A stretch of DNA of 64,000 nucleotides from JBMNPT01 sp050943735 (GTDB lineage Bacteria; Bacillota; Clostridia; Oscillospirales; RGIG577), in contig JBMNPT010000001.1 of NCBI GenBank assembly GCA_050943735.1, positions 226,178 through 290,177 on the forward strand, read 5' to 3'. Numbering within the stretch: the stretch's first letter is position 1; every line of letters begins with the position of its first letter. The notes beneath the pieces are model-generated. The model saw nothing but the letters and a program-made list of their open reading frames with translations. It ran no database searches and had not been told where the DNA came from. Position numbers and translations under genes: made by a program. Shown here piece after piece: positions 25,389 to 34,684 of the stretch.

Positions 25389-25742
25389 GTGCGTGTGACG
25401 ATGGAGAACAAATATGGCGTGATCGAAATCAGCGGCGAAGTACTGGGCAATCTGGTGGGTTATGCCGCCACCGCCTGCTTTGGCGTGGTGGGCATGGCCA
25501 ATAAAAATAAGACCGACGGCATTGTGAACCTGCTCCGCCGGGATGCCATGGACAAGGGTGTCCGGGTGGAAACCGACGGCGATCAGCTGGTGGTGGATCT
25601 GCACATCATGGTGGAATATGGCGTGAACATTCCGGCCATTTCCCGCAGCATTTGCAATCGGGTGACCTATTACATGGAAACCACCACAGGGCTCAAGGTA
25701 AAAGCAGTGAATGTCTGTGTGGACGCCATGCGGGCGCAGTAA
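25389..25742 (+). CDS. Asp23/Gls24 family envelope stress protein
   Basis: A 117-residue Asp23/Gls24-family (DUF322) protein. YGVIEISGEVLGNLVGYAATACFGVVGMA in the first 40 residues and VDLHIMVEYGVNIPAI near 70 are the family signatures. The start is GTG at 25389, exactly eight bases from a full AGGAGGTG site. Upstream in-frame codons would overlap that site. Members, such as YloU, are commonly encoded just before a FakA/YloV-type gene; here the gap is 24 bases. Proposed roles are cell-envelope stress or homeostasis, but the molecular function is not settled. Confidence 0.93.
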   Translation: MRVTMENKYGVIEISGEVLGNLVGYAATACFGVVGMANKNKTDGIVNLLRRDAMDKGVRVETDGDQLVVDLHIMVEYGVNIPAISRSICNRVTYYMETTTGLKVKAVNVCVDAMRAQ

Positions 25743-25766
25743 AATCGGCTTGGGGGGAAAATAACG

Positions 25767-27425
25767 TTGAAAACCATCGATGGAAAGATACTCAAACAGA
25801 TGATCCTCTCCGGAGCCAATCATCTGGAGAACAACAAAACCATGGTCAATGACCTGAATGTGTTTCCGGTGCCCGACGGTGATACCGGTACCAACATGGG
25901 TCTGACCATTTCCGCTGCCAAAACAGAACTTCTGAGTTTTGTGGACGATGAAGTGGGCAAGTGCGGAAAGATCACCGCCGGGGCGCTGCTCCGGGGTGCC
26001 CGGGGCAATTCCGGGGTGATTTTGTCGCTGCTGTTCCGAGGATTTGCCGCGGGACTCAAGGGGCTTTCTGTGGCCGGACCGGCAGACATTGCCAATGGCT
26101 GGGAAATGGGTGTGAAAGCCGCCTACAGCGCGGTGATGAAGCCCACCGAAGGCACCATCCTGACGGTGGCCCGCATGGCGGCGGCCAAGGCAACTCAGAC
26201 GGCGGCATCCGCCCAGGAGGTGGAAGAGGTCTTTGAGGCGCTGCTGGAGGAAGCCCGCGCCACGCTGGATAAGACGCCGGAAATGCTGCCGGTGCTGAAA
26301 CAGGCGGGTGTGGTGGATGCCGGCGGCAAGGGTCTGGTGGTCATTCTGGAGGGAATGATGCACTACCTGCGCACCGGAGAGATCGTGGAGCTGCAGGCCG
26401 CTGAGCCTCAGGCTGAGCTGAATACCAAGGCGGATTTTTCCGCGCTGGATGTGGAGAGCATCAACTTTGCCTATTGCACCGAGTTCATTGTGGAACGGGA
26501 CGATGCTTCCAAGGATGCGGGCAAGCTGCGCAAATATCTGGAATCCATCGGCGACTGCGTGGTGGTGGTGGATGACGAGGAGATCATCAAGGTCCACGTT
26601 CATACCAACCATCCGGGCAACGCCTTTGAAGAGGGCATCAAATACGGCATGCTGTGCCGTATGAAGGTGGAAAACATGAAGGAGCAGCACCTGCGCAAGC
26701 AGCAGGAGGAAGCCCAGGCCGAATCGGCAGCCGGAGAGGTGAAGCCCGCTGTGGCAGCTCCTGAGAAGGAGATCGGATTTGTGGTGATCTCCGCGGGCGA
26801 GGGCATCTCCAATGTGTTCCACGATCTGGGCGCCGACGTGATTGTGGAGGGCGGCCAGACCATGAATCCCAGCACCGAGGATATTCTGTCGGCGGTGAAT
26901 GCCACCCCGGCCAGTACGGTGTTTGTGCTGCCCAACAACAAAAATATCATCATGGCGGCCAATCAGGCCAAGCTGGTGAGCGAAGAAAAACAGGTGGTGG
27001 TCATTGAGAGCAAGACCATTCCCCAGGGTGTGTGCGCCATGCTGCAGTTTGACAGCGGTCTCAGCCCGGAGGAGAATCAGGCTGCCATGACCGAAGCGCT
27101 CTCCAGTGTGCGTACCGGACAGATCACCTATGCCGCCCGGGACAGCGTGTTTGACGGCCACGAGATCCGGGAGGGAGAAATTCTGGGTCTGGTGGAAAAC
27201 AAAGTGGAATTCACCGGCGGCAGCATGGAGTCCACCATGGAGGATTTGCTGTGCCGGCTGGCGGATGAAGACAGCGAGATCGTCACCGTATATTACGGTG
27301 CGGATGTGCAGGAAGAAACCGCCAGCAAACTGGTGGACCGCCTGCAGGAGCTGCGGCCCGAGCTGGAATTCACCCTGGTGTATGGCGGACAGCCCATCTA
27401 TTACTATATGATTTCGGTGGAATAA
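25767..27425 (+). CDS. fakA: FakA-like fatty acid kinase catalytic subunit (DAK2 domain)
   Basis: A 552-residue YloV-type protein. The N-terminal DhaL/DAK2 kinase domain (about 1-200) contains NVFPVPDGDTGTNMG near residue 29, which binds ATP-magnesium, and GARGNSGVIL near residue 72. The middle domain has VHVHTNHPG near residue 275; the C-terminal domain (about 330-552) resembles DegV-type and FakA-specific parts. FakA phosphorylates exogenous fatty acids bound to a FakB (DegV) partner, which is not encoded nearby. The start is TTG at 25767 preceded by GGGGGG; no ATG is better placed. It ends before a strong bidirectional terminator. Confidence 0.88.
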   Translation: MKTIDGKILKQMILSGANHLENNKTMVNDLNVFPVPDGDTGTNMGLTISAAKTELLSFVDDEVGKCGKITAGALLRGARGNSGVILSLLFRGFAAGLKGLSVAGPADIANGWEMGVKAAYSAVMKPTEGTILTVARMAAAKATQTAASAQEVEEVFEALLEEARATLDKTPEMLPVLKQAGVVDAGGKGLVVILEGMMHYLRTGEIVELQAAEPQAELNTKADFSALDVESINFAYCTEFIVERDDASKDAGKLRKYLESIGDCVVVVDDEEIIKVHVHTNHPGNAFEEGIKYGMLCRMKVENMKEQHLRKQQEEAQAESAAGEVKPAVAAPEKEIGFVVISAGEGISNVFHDLGADVIVEGGQTMNPSTEDILSAVNATPASTVFVLPNNKNIIMAANQAKLVSEEKQVVVIESKTIPQGVCAMLQFDSGLSPEENQAAMTEALSSVRTGQITYAARDSVFDGHEIREGEILGLVENKVEFTGGSMESTMEDLLCRLADEDSEIVTVYYGADVQEETASKLVDRLQELRPELEFTLVYGGQPIYYYMISVE

Positions 27426-27439
27426 ACCCAAATAAAAAA

Positions 27440-27466
27440 ACAGGACGCTCAGCGTCCTGTTTTTTT
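27440..27466. terminator. Bidirectional terminator between fakA and the DUF896 gene
   Basis: ACAGGACGC (27440-27448) pairs with GCGTCCTGT (27452-27460), with A-run and T-run flanks. Confidence 0.92.
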
Positions 27467-27467
27467 G

Positions 27468-27671
27468 TTATGATTTGGGCCGTACCTTGCGGCGATTGCC
27501 CTGTTGGTCCACAATGGTCATGTGGTCCAGATGGTGCCGCAGACTGCTTTTCATGCTGTCAATGTATTCCCGCCGCAGCAGCTCCCGTTCCTGTTGCTCT
27601 TCGGGAGTCAAAGCCCGCTCTTTGGCCAGCGCCGCCAGTTCATTGATGCGCTGGATTTTGGCTGCATCCAT
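27468..27671 (-). CDS. DUF896 family protein (YnzC-like)
   Basis: A 67-residue protein with the DUF896 pattern: KIQRINELAALAKERALTPEEQQERELLRREYID. The family, formerly UPF0291, includes B. subtilis YnzC, a two-helix protein linked to the LexA/SOS operon but of unknown biochemical function. The C-terminus is basic (GNRRKVRPKS). The gene is convergent with fakA and divergent from the metallopeptidase gene at 27805. A TGATATAAT extended -10 at 27704-27712 probably drives it; the ribosome site is weak (GGGTGAAAG). Confidence 0.88.
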   Translation of the reverse strand: MDAAKIQRINELAALAKERALTPEEQQERELLRREYIDSMKSSLRHHLDHMTIVDQQGNRRKVRPKS

Positions 27672-27703
27672 GCTTTCACCCGCTCTCTGTGTGGAATACC
27701 CTG

Positions 27704-27712
27704 ATTATATCA
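27704..27712 (-). promoter_or_regulatory. Extended -10 promoter of the DUF896 gene
   Basis: Minus strand TGATATAAT; no clear -35. Confidence 0.55.
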
Positions 27713-27761
27713 CACATCCAGGCTTAGGAAAAGTGCGGCTTTGCCCTCCATGGGGCGGAAT

Positions 27762-27773
27762 TGTGGTATAATG
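27762..27773 (+). promoter_or_regulatory. Extended -10 promoter of the YgjP-like gene
   Basis: TGTGGTATAATG with TATAAT at 27767-27772, the same core as at 16062-16073. Confidence 0.7.
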
Positions 27774-27804
27774 AAAAAAAGATTGTGTGAAAAAGGAGTC
27801 TGTC

Positions 27805-28380
27805 ATGCGGCGTACGGTACGGGACAATCAGGGAGAGCTGACCTATGAGCTCATTCGCAAACCGGTGAAAAATATCAATCTCCGGGCGGATGCCAGAGGA
27901 GTGCGGGTGTCCGCGCCTGTTCGGGTACCGGTCACCGCGGTGGATGAGGCTGTGATCCGGCGTCTGCCATGGCTGCGCGGAGCGGTGGAGCGTGCCCGGC
28001 GCCGGGAGGAGAACCAAAAAGGCTGTTCTCTGCCCGACGATGCCGCATGTCTTGCTTATTTTCAGCGAATTGAAGAGGAGCTGGCACCCCGGTGCCGGCA
28101 TTTTCTCACCGGTCTGCCGCCGCTGCGGGTGCGGGAGATGACCTCCCGCTGGGGGGTGTGTCATCTGCGCACCGGAGTGATCACTTTAAATAAGCGGCTG
28201 CTGCTCTATCCCCGGGAGGCAGCGGAATATGTAGTGCTGCATGAGCTGGTGCATTTGCTGCACCCCAATCACCAGGCGGGGTTTCACGCGGAGATGGCCC
28301 GGCTGATGCCCGACTACCGGCAGAGGGCGGCGCTGCTGCGGCAGGAGCCTGCTTTTCTTCCGGGGGAAAATGGTATATAA
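27805..28380 (+). CDS. YgjP-like zinc metallopeptidase-domain protein
   Basis: A 191-residue protein of the YgjP/DUF45 family. The zinc-peptidase-like motif HELVHLLHPNH near residue 143 has the HExxH core and a third His five residues on. SRWGVCHLRTGVITLN lies just before it, as in all members. The N-terminal part, LIRKPVKNINLRADARGVRVSAP, is the typical beta region. The ATG at 27805 follows AAGGAG by six bases. A recurring extended -10 promoter lies at 27767. Physiological substrates of the family are unknown. Confidence 0.9.
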   Translation: MRRTVRDNQGELTYELIRKPVKNINLRADARGVRVSAPVRVPVTAVDEAVIRRLPWLRGAVERARRREENQKGCSLPDDAACLAYFQRIEEELAPRCRHFLTGLPPLRVREMTSRWGVCHLRTGVITLNKRLLLYPREAAEYVVLHELVHLLHPNHQAGFHAEMARLMPDYRQRAALLRQEPAFLPGENGI

Positions 28381-28415
28381 TACAAAGAGAACCTACAGTC
28401 AAGGGAGGACGGGAC

Positions 28416-29120
28416 ATGAAACGGGTATTGGTCGTGGAAGATGAACGGACCATTTTGGATATTGTGGCTTTCAACCTTCAGAAGGAGGGCTATGAAGTGC
28501 TCACCGCCATGGAGGGCGATGAGGGCCTGCGCATGGCGCTGGAAGAGGACCCGGATCTCATTCTGCTGGATGTGATGTTGCCGGGGTTGGATGGCTTTAC
28601 CATCTGCCAGCGAGTGCGGCAGGTAAAGAGCGTGCCCATTTTGATGCTCACCGCTCGGGAGGAAGAGGTGGACAAGGTGATGGGGCTGGAGCTGGGGGCG
28701 GATGACTATATCACCAAGCCTTTCAGCATGAAGGAGCTGATGGCCCGGGTGAAGGCCAACATCCGCCGCAGCGGGTATGAGGCCGCCGGTGGTGTGGTGG
28801 CCGAGGAGGGCAGCGAAGAGATCATCCGGCGGGGAGAGCTGGAGATTGACGGCCGGCGCATGGAAGTGCGCAAAGCGGGACAGCTGCTGGACATCACCCT
28901 TCGGGAATATGAACTGCTGCGTTTTCTGGCGGCCAAGCCCGGAACGGTGTTTTCCCGGGAGGAATTGATGAAGGATGTCTGGGGATATGAGTATTTTGGG
29001 GATGTGCGCACAGTGGATGTGACAGTGCGGCGTCTACGGGAAAAGCTGGAGGAAAATCCCGGCGCACCCCGGTACATTCTCACCAAACGGGGAGCGGGGT
29101 ATTACTTTTGTGAGGAATAA
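28416..29120 (+). CDS. walR: Two-component response regulator WalR
   Basis: A 234-residue OmpR/PhoB-type regulator controlling cell-wall metabolism genes. The receiver domain has the acidic pocket VVEDE near residue 6, the phosphoacceptor Asp in LILLDVMLPGLDG near residue 52 and the LTARxxxxDK and KPFSMKEL switch region near 100. The winged helix-turn-helix (about 135-234) contains LREYELLRFLA and VDVTVRRLREKLE. Identification as WalR rather than PhoP or PhoB rests on the following walK, walH, walI and walJ genes. A TATAAT at 28376-28381 provides a likely promoter and GGAGG precedes the ATG. Confidence 0.9.
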   Translation: MKRVLVVEDERTILDIVAFNLQKEGYEVLTAMEGDEGLRMALEEDPDLILLDVMLPGLDGFTICQRVRQVKSVPILMLTAREEEVDKVMGLELGADDYITKPFSMKELMARVKANIRRSGYEAAGGVVAEEGSEEIIRRGELEIDGRRMEVRKAGQLLDITLREYELLRFLAAKPGTVFSREELMKDVWGYEYFGDVRTVDVTVRRLREKLEENPGAPRYILTKRGAGYYFCEE

Positions 29121-29137
29121 GGGAAAGGGCGTGCAAT

Positions 29138-30958
29138 ATGCTGAAAACATTGCGGGTGCGGATGGTTCTGATCCTGACGCTGCTCATTGTTTCGGTGATG
29201 CTGCTGGTGGGGACCTTTTTCCTCAGCAGCGTATCCAATTTTTATCACGAGGATTTTCAAAAACAGATTGGTGTGGTGCTGGGTGCGGGGGAACTCTCTG
29301 CCGCAGTGGCGGATGTGCAGCCCGGTGAGGAGAGCGAAAGCCATCAGGTATATGAGCGGATCAGTGCCTTTTCGGGCCAGCTGGGCATCGATACCTACCG
29401 CAACCTCTATCTGCTGGATGGCCGTACAGGAGCCTATTTGGAGGGAACTTCCCCGCAGCAGGGAGCCACGCTGGAGCGTACTCCCAATCTGATTCTGGCG
29501 CTCACTGGACAGGTGGGGCAGCAGGTGAACCGTACCGCGGCCTACCTGGATTATGCACTGCCGCTGTCCACCAGCAGCGGCGGCTCCTATATTCTGTACA
29601 TCAAGGACAGCAAACAGGAGCTGCAGGAGATGCTGTGGATGCTGTTTGCCATCATCATGCAGGCGCTGATGCTGGGTCTGGGCATTGCGGTGGCCATGAG
29701 CTTCTTTTTGGCCAAGGCCATCACCAACCCCATTGAAAATCTGACCAAAGGCGCCAAACTGGTGGCTTCGGGAGAGTTTTCTCACACCTTGCCGGTGGCA
29801 TCCCGGGATGAGATTGGTACCCTCACCCAGACTTTCAACCAGATGGCCGGCGTGCTCAAGGATACCATGGAGGAGATTGAGGAGGAGAAAAACAAGCTCT
29901 CCACTATTTTTCTCTACCTCACCGACGGCGTGATTGCCTTCACCCGGGAGGGGCGGCTCATCCACATCAATACCGCAGCTCGGGAGATGCTGGGACTGTC
30001 AGAGGAGGACAGTTTTTCCTTTGCCAATCTGTTTTCCGATTATTACATCGACGTGGATTTCATGTCGGTGCTGCAATTGCAGCCGGGGGAAAACCTGAGC
30101 CGGGAAGCCGAGATTGGCGGCAAAACCCTGCGGATGTGTTTTGCCCATTTTGACGTGGACAGCGGAGAGGATTCCGGCACGCTGGGCGGCGGCGTGATCG
30201 TGGTGCTGCAGGACATCACCGAACAGCGCAAGTTTGAGGATTCCCGAAAGGAATTTGTGGCCAATGTGTCCCACGAGCTGCGCACACCTCTCACCAGTGT
30301 CAAGAGTTATACCGAGACGGTGCGGGAAAATCCCGATCTGCCGGATGAAATGCGGGATAAATTCCTGGGCGTGGTGCTGTATGAAACCGACCGGATGACC
30401 CGGCTGGTGAAGGACCTGTTGATTTTGTCCCGGCTGGATAGCAAAAAGATGGAGTGGGTATTTGCGGACTTTGACCTGTCGGTGCTGCTGGAGAGCATTT
30501 ACGACAGTACGCTGATGGACGCCCGCAACCACAACCACACCCTCACGCTGGACAAGCCGGAGGATTTGGGTACCATCTGCGGCGACAAGGACCGGGTGGA
30601 GCAGGTGATTATCAATGTGGTGAGCAACGCCATCAAATACACTCCGGACGGCGGGACCATTACCATCACTGCCAAGGGAGACAGCGAAGGAGTGGAAATC
30701 GCGGTGCAGGATACCGGCATCGGGATTCCGGCGGAGGACATTCCCCGATTGTTTGAACGGTTTTACCGGGTGGATAAGGCCCGGAGCCGGGAGAAGGGCG
30801 GTACAGGACTGGGCCTGGCCATCGCCAAGGAGATTGTGTATGCCCACAACGGCACCATTGGGGTGGAGAGCCAGCAGGATGTGGGCACTCGGGTGATCAT
30901 CCATCTGCCCCGGCGGCAGACGGCGGTTCCCCGGCCCATGGAGGAACAGAAGCAATGA
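29138..30958 (+). CDS. walK: Sensor histidine kinase WalK
   Basis: A 606-residue membrane kinase that phosphorylates WalR. Order of parts: helix 1 (about 8-30), extracellular sensor domain (about 31-160), helix 2 (about 167-190), HAMP (about 190-245), a PAS domain (about 250-360) and the HisKA domain with VANVSHELRTPLTSV near residue 376. The HATPase domain follows, with the N-box NAIKYTPDG near 507, DTGIGIPAED (G1) and GTGLGLAIAKE (G2). This is the layout of Firmicutes WalK. It lies 17 bases after walR and its stop overlaps a potential start of the next gene. Confidence 0.93.
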   Translation: MLKTLRVRMVLILTLLIVSVMLLVGTFFLSSVSNFYHEDFQKQIGVVLGAGELSAAVADVQPGEESESHQVYERISAFSGQLGIDTYRNLYLLDGRTGAYLEGTSPQQGATLERTPNLILALTGQVGQQVNRTAAYLDYALPLSTSSGGSYILYIKDSKQELQEMLWMLFAIIMQALMLGLGIAVAMSFFLAKAITNPIENLTKGAKLVASGEFSHTLPVASRDEIGTLTQTFNQMAGVLKDTMEEIEEEKNKLSTIFLYLTDGVIAFTREGRLIHINTAAREMLGLSEEDSFSFANLFSDYYIDVDFMSVLQLQPGENLSREAEIGGKTLRMCFAHFDVDSGEDSGTLGGGVIVVLQDITEQRKFEDSRKEFVANVSHELRTPLTSVKSYTETVRENPDLPDEMRDKFLGVVLYETDRMTRLVKDLLILSRLDSKKMEWVFADFDLSVLLESIYDSTLMDARNHNHTLTLDKPEDLGTICGDKDRVEQVIINVVSNAIKYTPDGGTITITAKGDSEGVEIAVQDTGIGIPAEDIPRLFERFYRVDKARSREKGGTGLGLAIAKEIVYAHNGTIGVESQQDVGTRVIIHLPRRQTAVPRPMEEQKQ

Positions 30959-30990
30959 GCCAGTGCGGCGGGAAAGGAGGCGATGGTCCC

Positions 30991-32415
30991 ATGCGATACA
31001 AGGAAACATGCAAAAGCCTGGTGTTGGCGGGACTGATCGTCAGTTCCCTGTTGTTGGCGGCCCGTTGCTGGGTGTACGGTACCTTGGCACCCCGGCAGCA
31101 ATTTTCCATGGCAGGACTGGGTACACTTCTCCAGAGCGGACTGCAGGGGGAGTATGCCTCGCTGCGCTATACCGATGCCCGGGGAGAGTTGATTGACAGT
31201 CTGTTTTTGCCTGCTATGGTGGAGGTGCGCTTCCAGGATGAGACCTTCAGCATCGACCGCAGCGCCAGCCAGCTGTATGAAGCCCATACAGTGGTGCGGC
31301 AGGATTTGCTGGCAGGGCTGCCCCAGGGGCATCTGCGGGTGGAGGACAGCTCTGCCCAGGAATGGGAACAGGCATTGCAGGAAGAGGGGGTATGGCTGGA
31401 TTTTCAGGCGGACATTCCCTTTCAAACCTATGGTGTTTTGCTGGGTCTCAAGGATGAAACAATGGAAAAAAGCGATCAGTTTTCCTTTCGGTGGATGGTT
31501 GTATCCACCGGAGCCCATGCGGGGTTATATCTGAAGGAATCCTCCGGTGAGGTGCACCGGGTGGAGGTGCAGATGATGACCGGTGTGAACGTGGCATTGG
31601 AGCGGCTCACCCGGCTGCAGCAGGGCAGTGGGCAATATGTACGGCTGGATCGGCTGGAAGAGGAATCGCTTCAGCAGGCGGCGCAGCAGCTGGGATTGGG
31701 AGAGGAACAGCGGCTTCCCCAGGGCGTGGTGCGCACCCGGGTGCTGCACCGGGAAAATCCCATGGCAGGCAGTCAGGGAGAGGAATACCAGGCGGCGCTG
31801 CTGGATGCCTTTTCCATGAATCCCTCCAATCCGTCCCGGTTGGAAAACAGCGATGGATCAGTGGTTTATATTGAAAATTTCAGCACATTGAAATTTTGGC
31901 AGGATGGCCGGGCAGAATACCGGGTGACAGGAGAAGCGCATCATGGAGTGAGCATTCTCAGTGCACAAAACAGTCAGGATGGCCGCTTGTCCACCGCCGA
32001 ACTGGTGGCGGGCGTATATGGCGTACTGGAGGGATTGGATCACAATCTGCTGGGCGGAGATATGCTGGGTCTTACCCTGGGTTTTGCGGGACTGTGGTAT
32101 GATTCTCAGCAGCAGGCCTATCAGGTGGCGTTCCGGTACCAGTGCGACGGCATGGAAATTTATCAGCAGTCCATGGCGGATGTGGGAGGATATGCCATTG
32201 TAGCCCAGGTGCAGGAGGGATATATCACCGGATTACAGCTGCAGACCTGTACCTATACGGATATGGGACTCACCATGCCCAATTTGCGCATGGAAACGGT
32301 GCTGGCAGGGTTTGCGGCGGCAGGCCAGCCAGCCACTGAAATACGGCTGATGTATCTGGATACGGGAGAAGAGACAGTGGCCACCAGCTATCTGCTGCAG
32401 CAGGCTGTTTCATGA
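30991..32415 (+). CDS. walH: WalH (YycH)-like regulator of WalK
   Basis: A 474-residue membrane-anchored protein: a short cytoplasmic start, one helix (about residues 9-27) and a large extracytoplasmic domain. In Bacillus, YycH and YycI bind WalK in the membrane and restrain it. The mature part contains long stretches of beta structure such as VVYIENFSTLKFWQDGRAEYRVTG, matching my recollection of YycH. The ATG at 30991 follows AAAGGAGG; an ATG at 30955 overlapping the walK stop would add 12 residues without a site. Sequence conservation in this family is low, so the name depends partly on gene order walR-walK-walH-walI. Confidence 0.75.
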   Translation: MRYKETCKSLVLAGLIVSSLLLAARCWVYGTLAPRQQFSMAGLGTLLQSGLQGEYASLRYTDARGELIDSLFLPAMVEVRFQDETFSIDRSASQLYEAHTVVRQDLLAGLPQGHLRVEDSSAQEWEQALQEEGVWLDFQADIPFQTYGVLLGLKDETMEKSDQFSFRWMVVSTGAHAGLYLKESSGEVHRVEVQMMTGVNVALERLTRLQQGSGQYVRLDRLEEESLQQAAQQLGLGEEQRLPQGVVRTRVLHRENPMAGSQGEEYQAALLDAFSMNPSNPSRLENSDGSVVYIENFSTLKFWQDGRAEYRVTGEAHHGVSILSAQNSQDGRLSTAELVAGVYGVLEGLDHNLLGGDMLGLTLGFAGLWYDSQQQAYQVAFRYQCDGMEIYQQSMADVGGYAIVAQVQEGYITGLQLQTCTYTDMGLTMPNLRMETVLAGFAAAGQPATEIRLMYLDTGEETVATSYLLQQAVS

Positions 32416-32437
32416 GATACGCGAAGGAGGGAGCCCA

Positions 32438-33271
32438 ATGGACTGGCCAAAGGTGAAAACCCTGTTGATATTGCTGTTTGCGGCCATCAATCTGATTTTG
32501 CTGGGCAACATTTATTCGTTGGAATGGCAAAAATTTCGAGTGGACAGCCAGGTGATTGAGGGTGCCATTGCGGTATTGGAAAACAATGGCGTGTCCATTG
32601 ACCAGGAACTGATCAATCCCCAGAGGGAAGTGATGGAAGAAGCGGATCTTCGGTTTACCGGAGAGGAGAAGCAAAATGCGGCACTTCGTCTGTTGGATAC
32701 CCAGGCCGATCAATTGGAAATGGTTCCCGGAGAAGATGTTTCGGCGGCGGTATACCGTACAGCTCAAGGGACGCTTACCTTGTGGGATGATTGCAGTGTG
32801 GAATTTGTTTCAGCCCAGGGCTGGGCTGGAGAGGATTTCCAGCAGGCCGCCCGTCTGGTGGGAGATCGACTTTCGGGTACGGATCTGGGAATGGAGTGGA
32901 TGCCCATGGAGCATACTGAGGAAGGAGAAACACGATTTTCTCTGCAGCAAACATGGCAGGATATTCCGATTGAAGGATGTGAATTGGAGGTTACGGTATC
33001 TGCGGATGGAACGGTACAGGCAACGGGACGGTGGATTTGCGGACAGATGGTGCCCACTGAAACAGGCAGCATCACCGATAGCGTAAGTTCCTTGCTGTTG
33101 TACCCGGTGTATCGCACCAGCAGTGGGAGCATCACCATTGAAACGGTAGAACCTGTGTATGTGCCCCAGATTTCGGTTACGGGCAGCAGCCTGCAGCCCT
33201 GTTATCACATTGAGGATGACCGGGGCGGCGAGATGTGGATTCAGGCATTTACCGGGGAACAGATACAGTGA
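32438..33271 (+). CDS. walI: WalI (YycI)-like regulator of WalK
   Basis: A 277-residue bitopic protein starting MDWPKVKTLLILLFAAINLILL, the highly characteristic N-terminus of YycI: MDW, a basic patch, then the membrane helix. The extracytoplasmic domain (about 28-277) contains two similar halves, as in the Bacillus YycH/YycI fold. It probably forms a complex with WalH and WalK. GAAGGAGG precedes the ATG. It is the last gene of the walR-I unit; murA follows with its own promoter-like element at 33347-33355. Confidence 0.85.
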   Translation: MDWPKVKTLLILLFAAINLILLGNIYSLEWQKFRVDSQVIEGAIAVLENNGVSIDQELINPQREVMEEADLRFTGEEKQNAALRLLDTQADQLEMVPGEDVSAAVYRTAQGTLTLWDDCSVEFVSAQGWAGEDFQQAARLVGDRLSGTDLGMEWMPMEHTEEGETRFSLQQTWQDIPIEGCELEVTVSADGTVQATGRWICGQMVPTETGSITDSVSSLLLYPVYRTSSGSITIETVEPVYVPQISVTGSSLQPCYHIEDDRGGEMWIQAFTGEQIQ

Positions 33272-33346
33272 TACGCCTCATAGGGGCCAATATTCCCATA
33301 TTTCACAAAAAAATTTCAGGAATTTCTACCACTATGTAGGGATTTG

Positions 33347-33355
33347 TGTTATAAT
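33347..33355 (+). promoter_or_regulatory. Extended -10 promoter of murA
   Basis: TGTTATAAT with TATAAT at 33350-33355 and a TG extended motif; the -35 is not clear. Confidence 0.55.
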
Positions 33356-33396
33356 TATACTTTGGAATTTGACTATGACAAAGGCAGGTGTGCTTT

Positions 33397-34683
33397 TTGG
33401 AGAAATATATTATCAATGGGGGAAAGCCTTTGCGGGGCGAAGTGACCATCAGCGGCGCCAAAAACGCAGTGGTGGGGATTATTCCTGCGGCTCTGCTGGT
33501 GGATGGCATATGCCGGATTGAAAATGTTCCCCGCATCAGTGATGTGGAAAAAATTCTGGCCATTCTCCACTCTATGGGAGTGGGAATTCGGACCATCAAT
33601 CGGAATACCATCGAAATCGACGCCCGTCATGTGCAGACCACCAGTCCACCCAGTGAACTGGTGCGCAAAATGCGGGGTTCCTATTATCTGCTGGGCGCAT
33701 TGCTGGGGCGGTTCGGACGGGCCAAAGTGGCCATGCCGGGTGGTTGTTATCTGGGCGCGCGGCCCATCGATCAGCATGAGAAGGGCTTCCGGGCCCTGGG
33801 TGCCGATCTGACCATTGACTATGGCATGATTGACGTATCCGCTCCCAAACTCACCGGCGCTTCGGTGTATCTGGACATCGTGTCAGTGGGCGCTACCATC
33901 AATGTGATGTTGGCGGCGGTGGGGGCCGAAGGCGTCACTGTGATCGAAAATGCCGCCAAAGAGCCCCACATTGTGGATGTGGCCAACTTCCTCAATGCCA
34001 TGGGAGCGGAGATCAAGGGTGCCGGTACCGATGTGATTAAAGTGAACGGCGGACGTCCGCTGCATGGAGGCACCTATTCCATTATTCCCGATCAGATTGA
34101 AGCGGGTACCTATATGGTGGCGGCGGCTGCCACCAAGGGCGAAGTGCTCATCAAAAACGTGATCCCCAAACACCTGGACTGCATCACTGCAAAGTTGGAA
34201 GAAATGGGTGTGGAAGTGATTGAGGACGGCGACGCGGTACTGGTGCGGCGCACTGGTCCCCTGAAAAAAGCCAATATCAAGACACTGCCTTATCCGGGTT
34301 TCCCCACCGATATGCAGTCTCAGATGGCGGTGTTGCTCTCTCTGGCCGAAGGCACCAGCATCATCACCGAAAGTGTATGGGACAACCGTTTCAAATATGT
34401 GGAAGAGCTGAAGAAAATGGGCGCCAACATCCAGGTGGATGGCAAGGTGGCGGTGTTTGAAGGGGTGGAAACCCTGCATGCCGCACCCATCAAGGCCTGT
34501 GATCTCCGTGCGGGAGCCGCCATGGTGATTGCCGGTCTGGTGGCTGAGGGCACCACCCAAGTAGAGGAGATCTACCACATCGAGCGGGGCTATGAGGACA
34601 TTGTAGAGAAGCTGCGGCAGTTGGGAGCGGATATCCGGTACGAAAACATTCCGGATGCGCCCGTACTGGAAAAGGCGAACTGA
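33397..34683 (+). CDS. murA: UDP-N-acetylglucosamine 1-carboxyvinyltransferase
   Basis: This 428-residue enzyme transfers enolpyruvate from PEP to UDP-GlcNAc, the first committed step of peptidoglycan synthesis and the fosfomycin target. The start region MEKYIINGGKPLRGEVTISGAKNA matches clostridial MurA and supports the TTG start at 33397, preceded by an AGGCAGGTG site; GTG at 33388 would overlap it. The active-site loop AMPGGCYLGARPIDQH (near residue 115) has the catalytic Cys, so this copy should be fosfomycin sensitive. The C-terminal domain has GFPTDMQSQMAVLLSLAEG. It sits between walI and walJ, placing a wall-synthesis gene inside the wall-sensing cluster. Confidence 0.96.
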   Translation: MEKYIINGGKPLRGEVTISGAKNAVVGIIPAALLVDGICRIENVPRISDVEKILAILHSMGVGIRTINRNTIEIDARHVQTTSPPSELVRKMRGSYYLLGALLGRFGRAKVAMPGGCYLGARPIDQHEKGFRALGADLTIDYGMIDVSAPKLTGASVYLDIVSVGATINVMLAAVGAEGVTVIENAAKEPHIVDVANFLNAMGAEIKGAGTDVIKVNGGRPLHGGTYSIIPDQIEAGTYMVAAAATKGEVLIKNVIPKHLDCITAKLEEMGVEVIEDGDAVLVRRTGPLKKANIKTLPYPGFPTDMQSQMAVLLSLAEGTSIITESVWDNRFKYVEELKKMGANIQVDGKVAVFEGVETLHAAPIKACDLRAGAAMVIAGLVAEGTTQVEEIYHIERGYEDIVEKLRQLGADIRYENIPDAPVLEKAN

Positions 34684-34684
34684 T

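Noticed and set aside
25341..27431. A 696-codon minus-strand frame across the Asp23 and fakA genes
   Set aside because: It is antisense to two family-assigned genes and has no features of its own.
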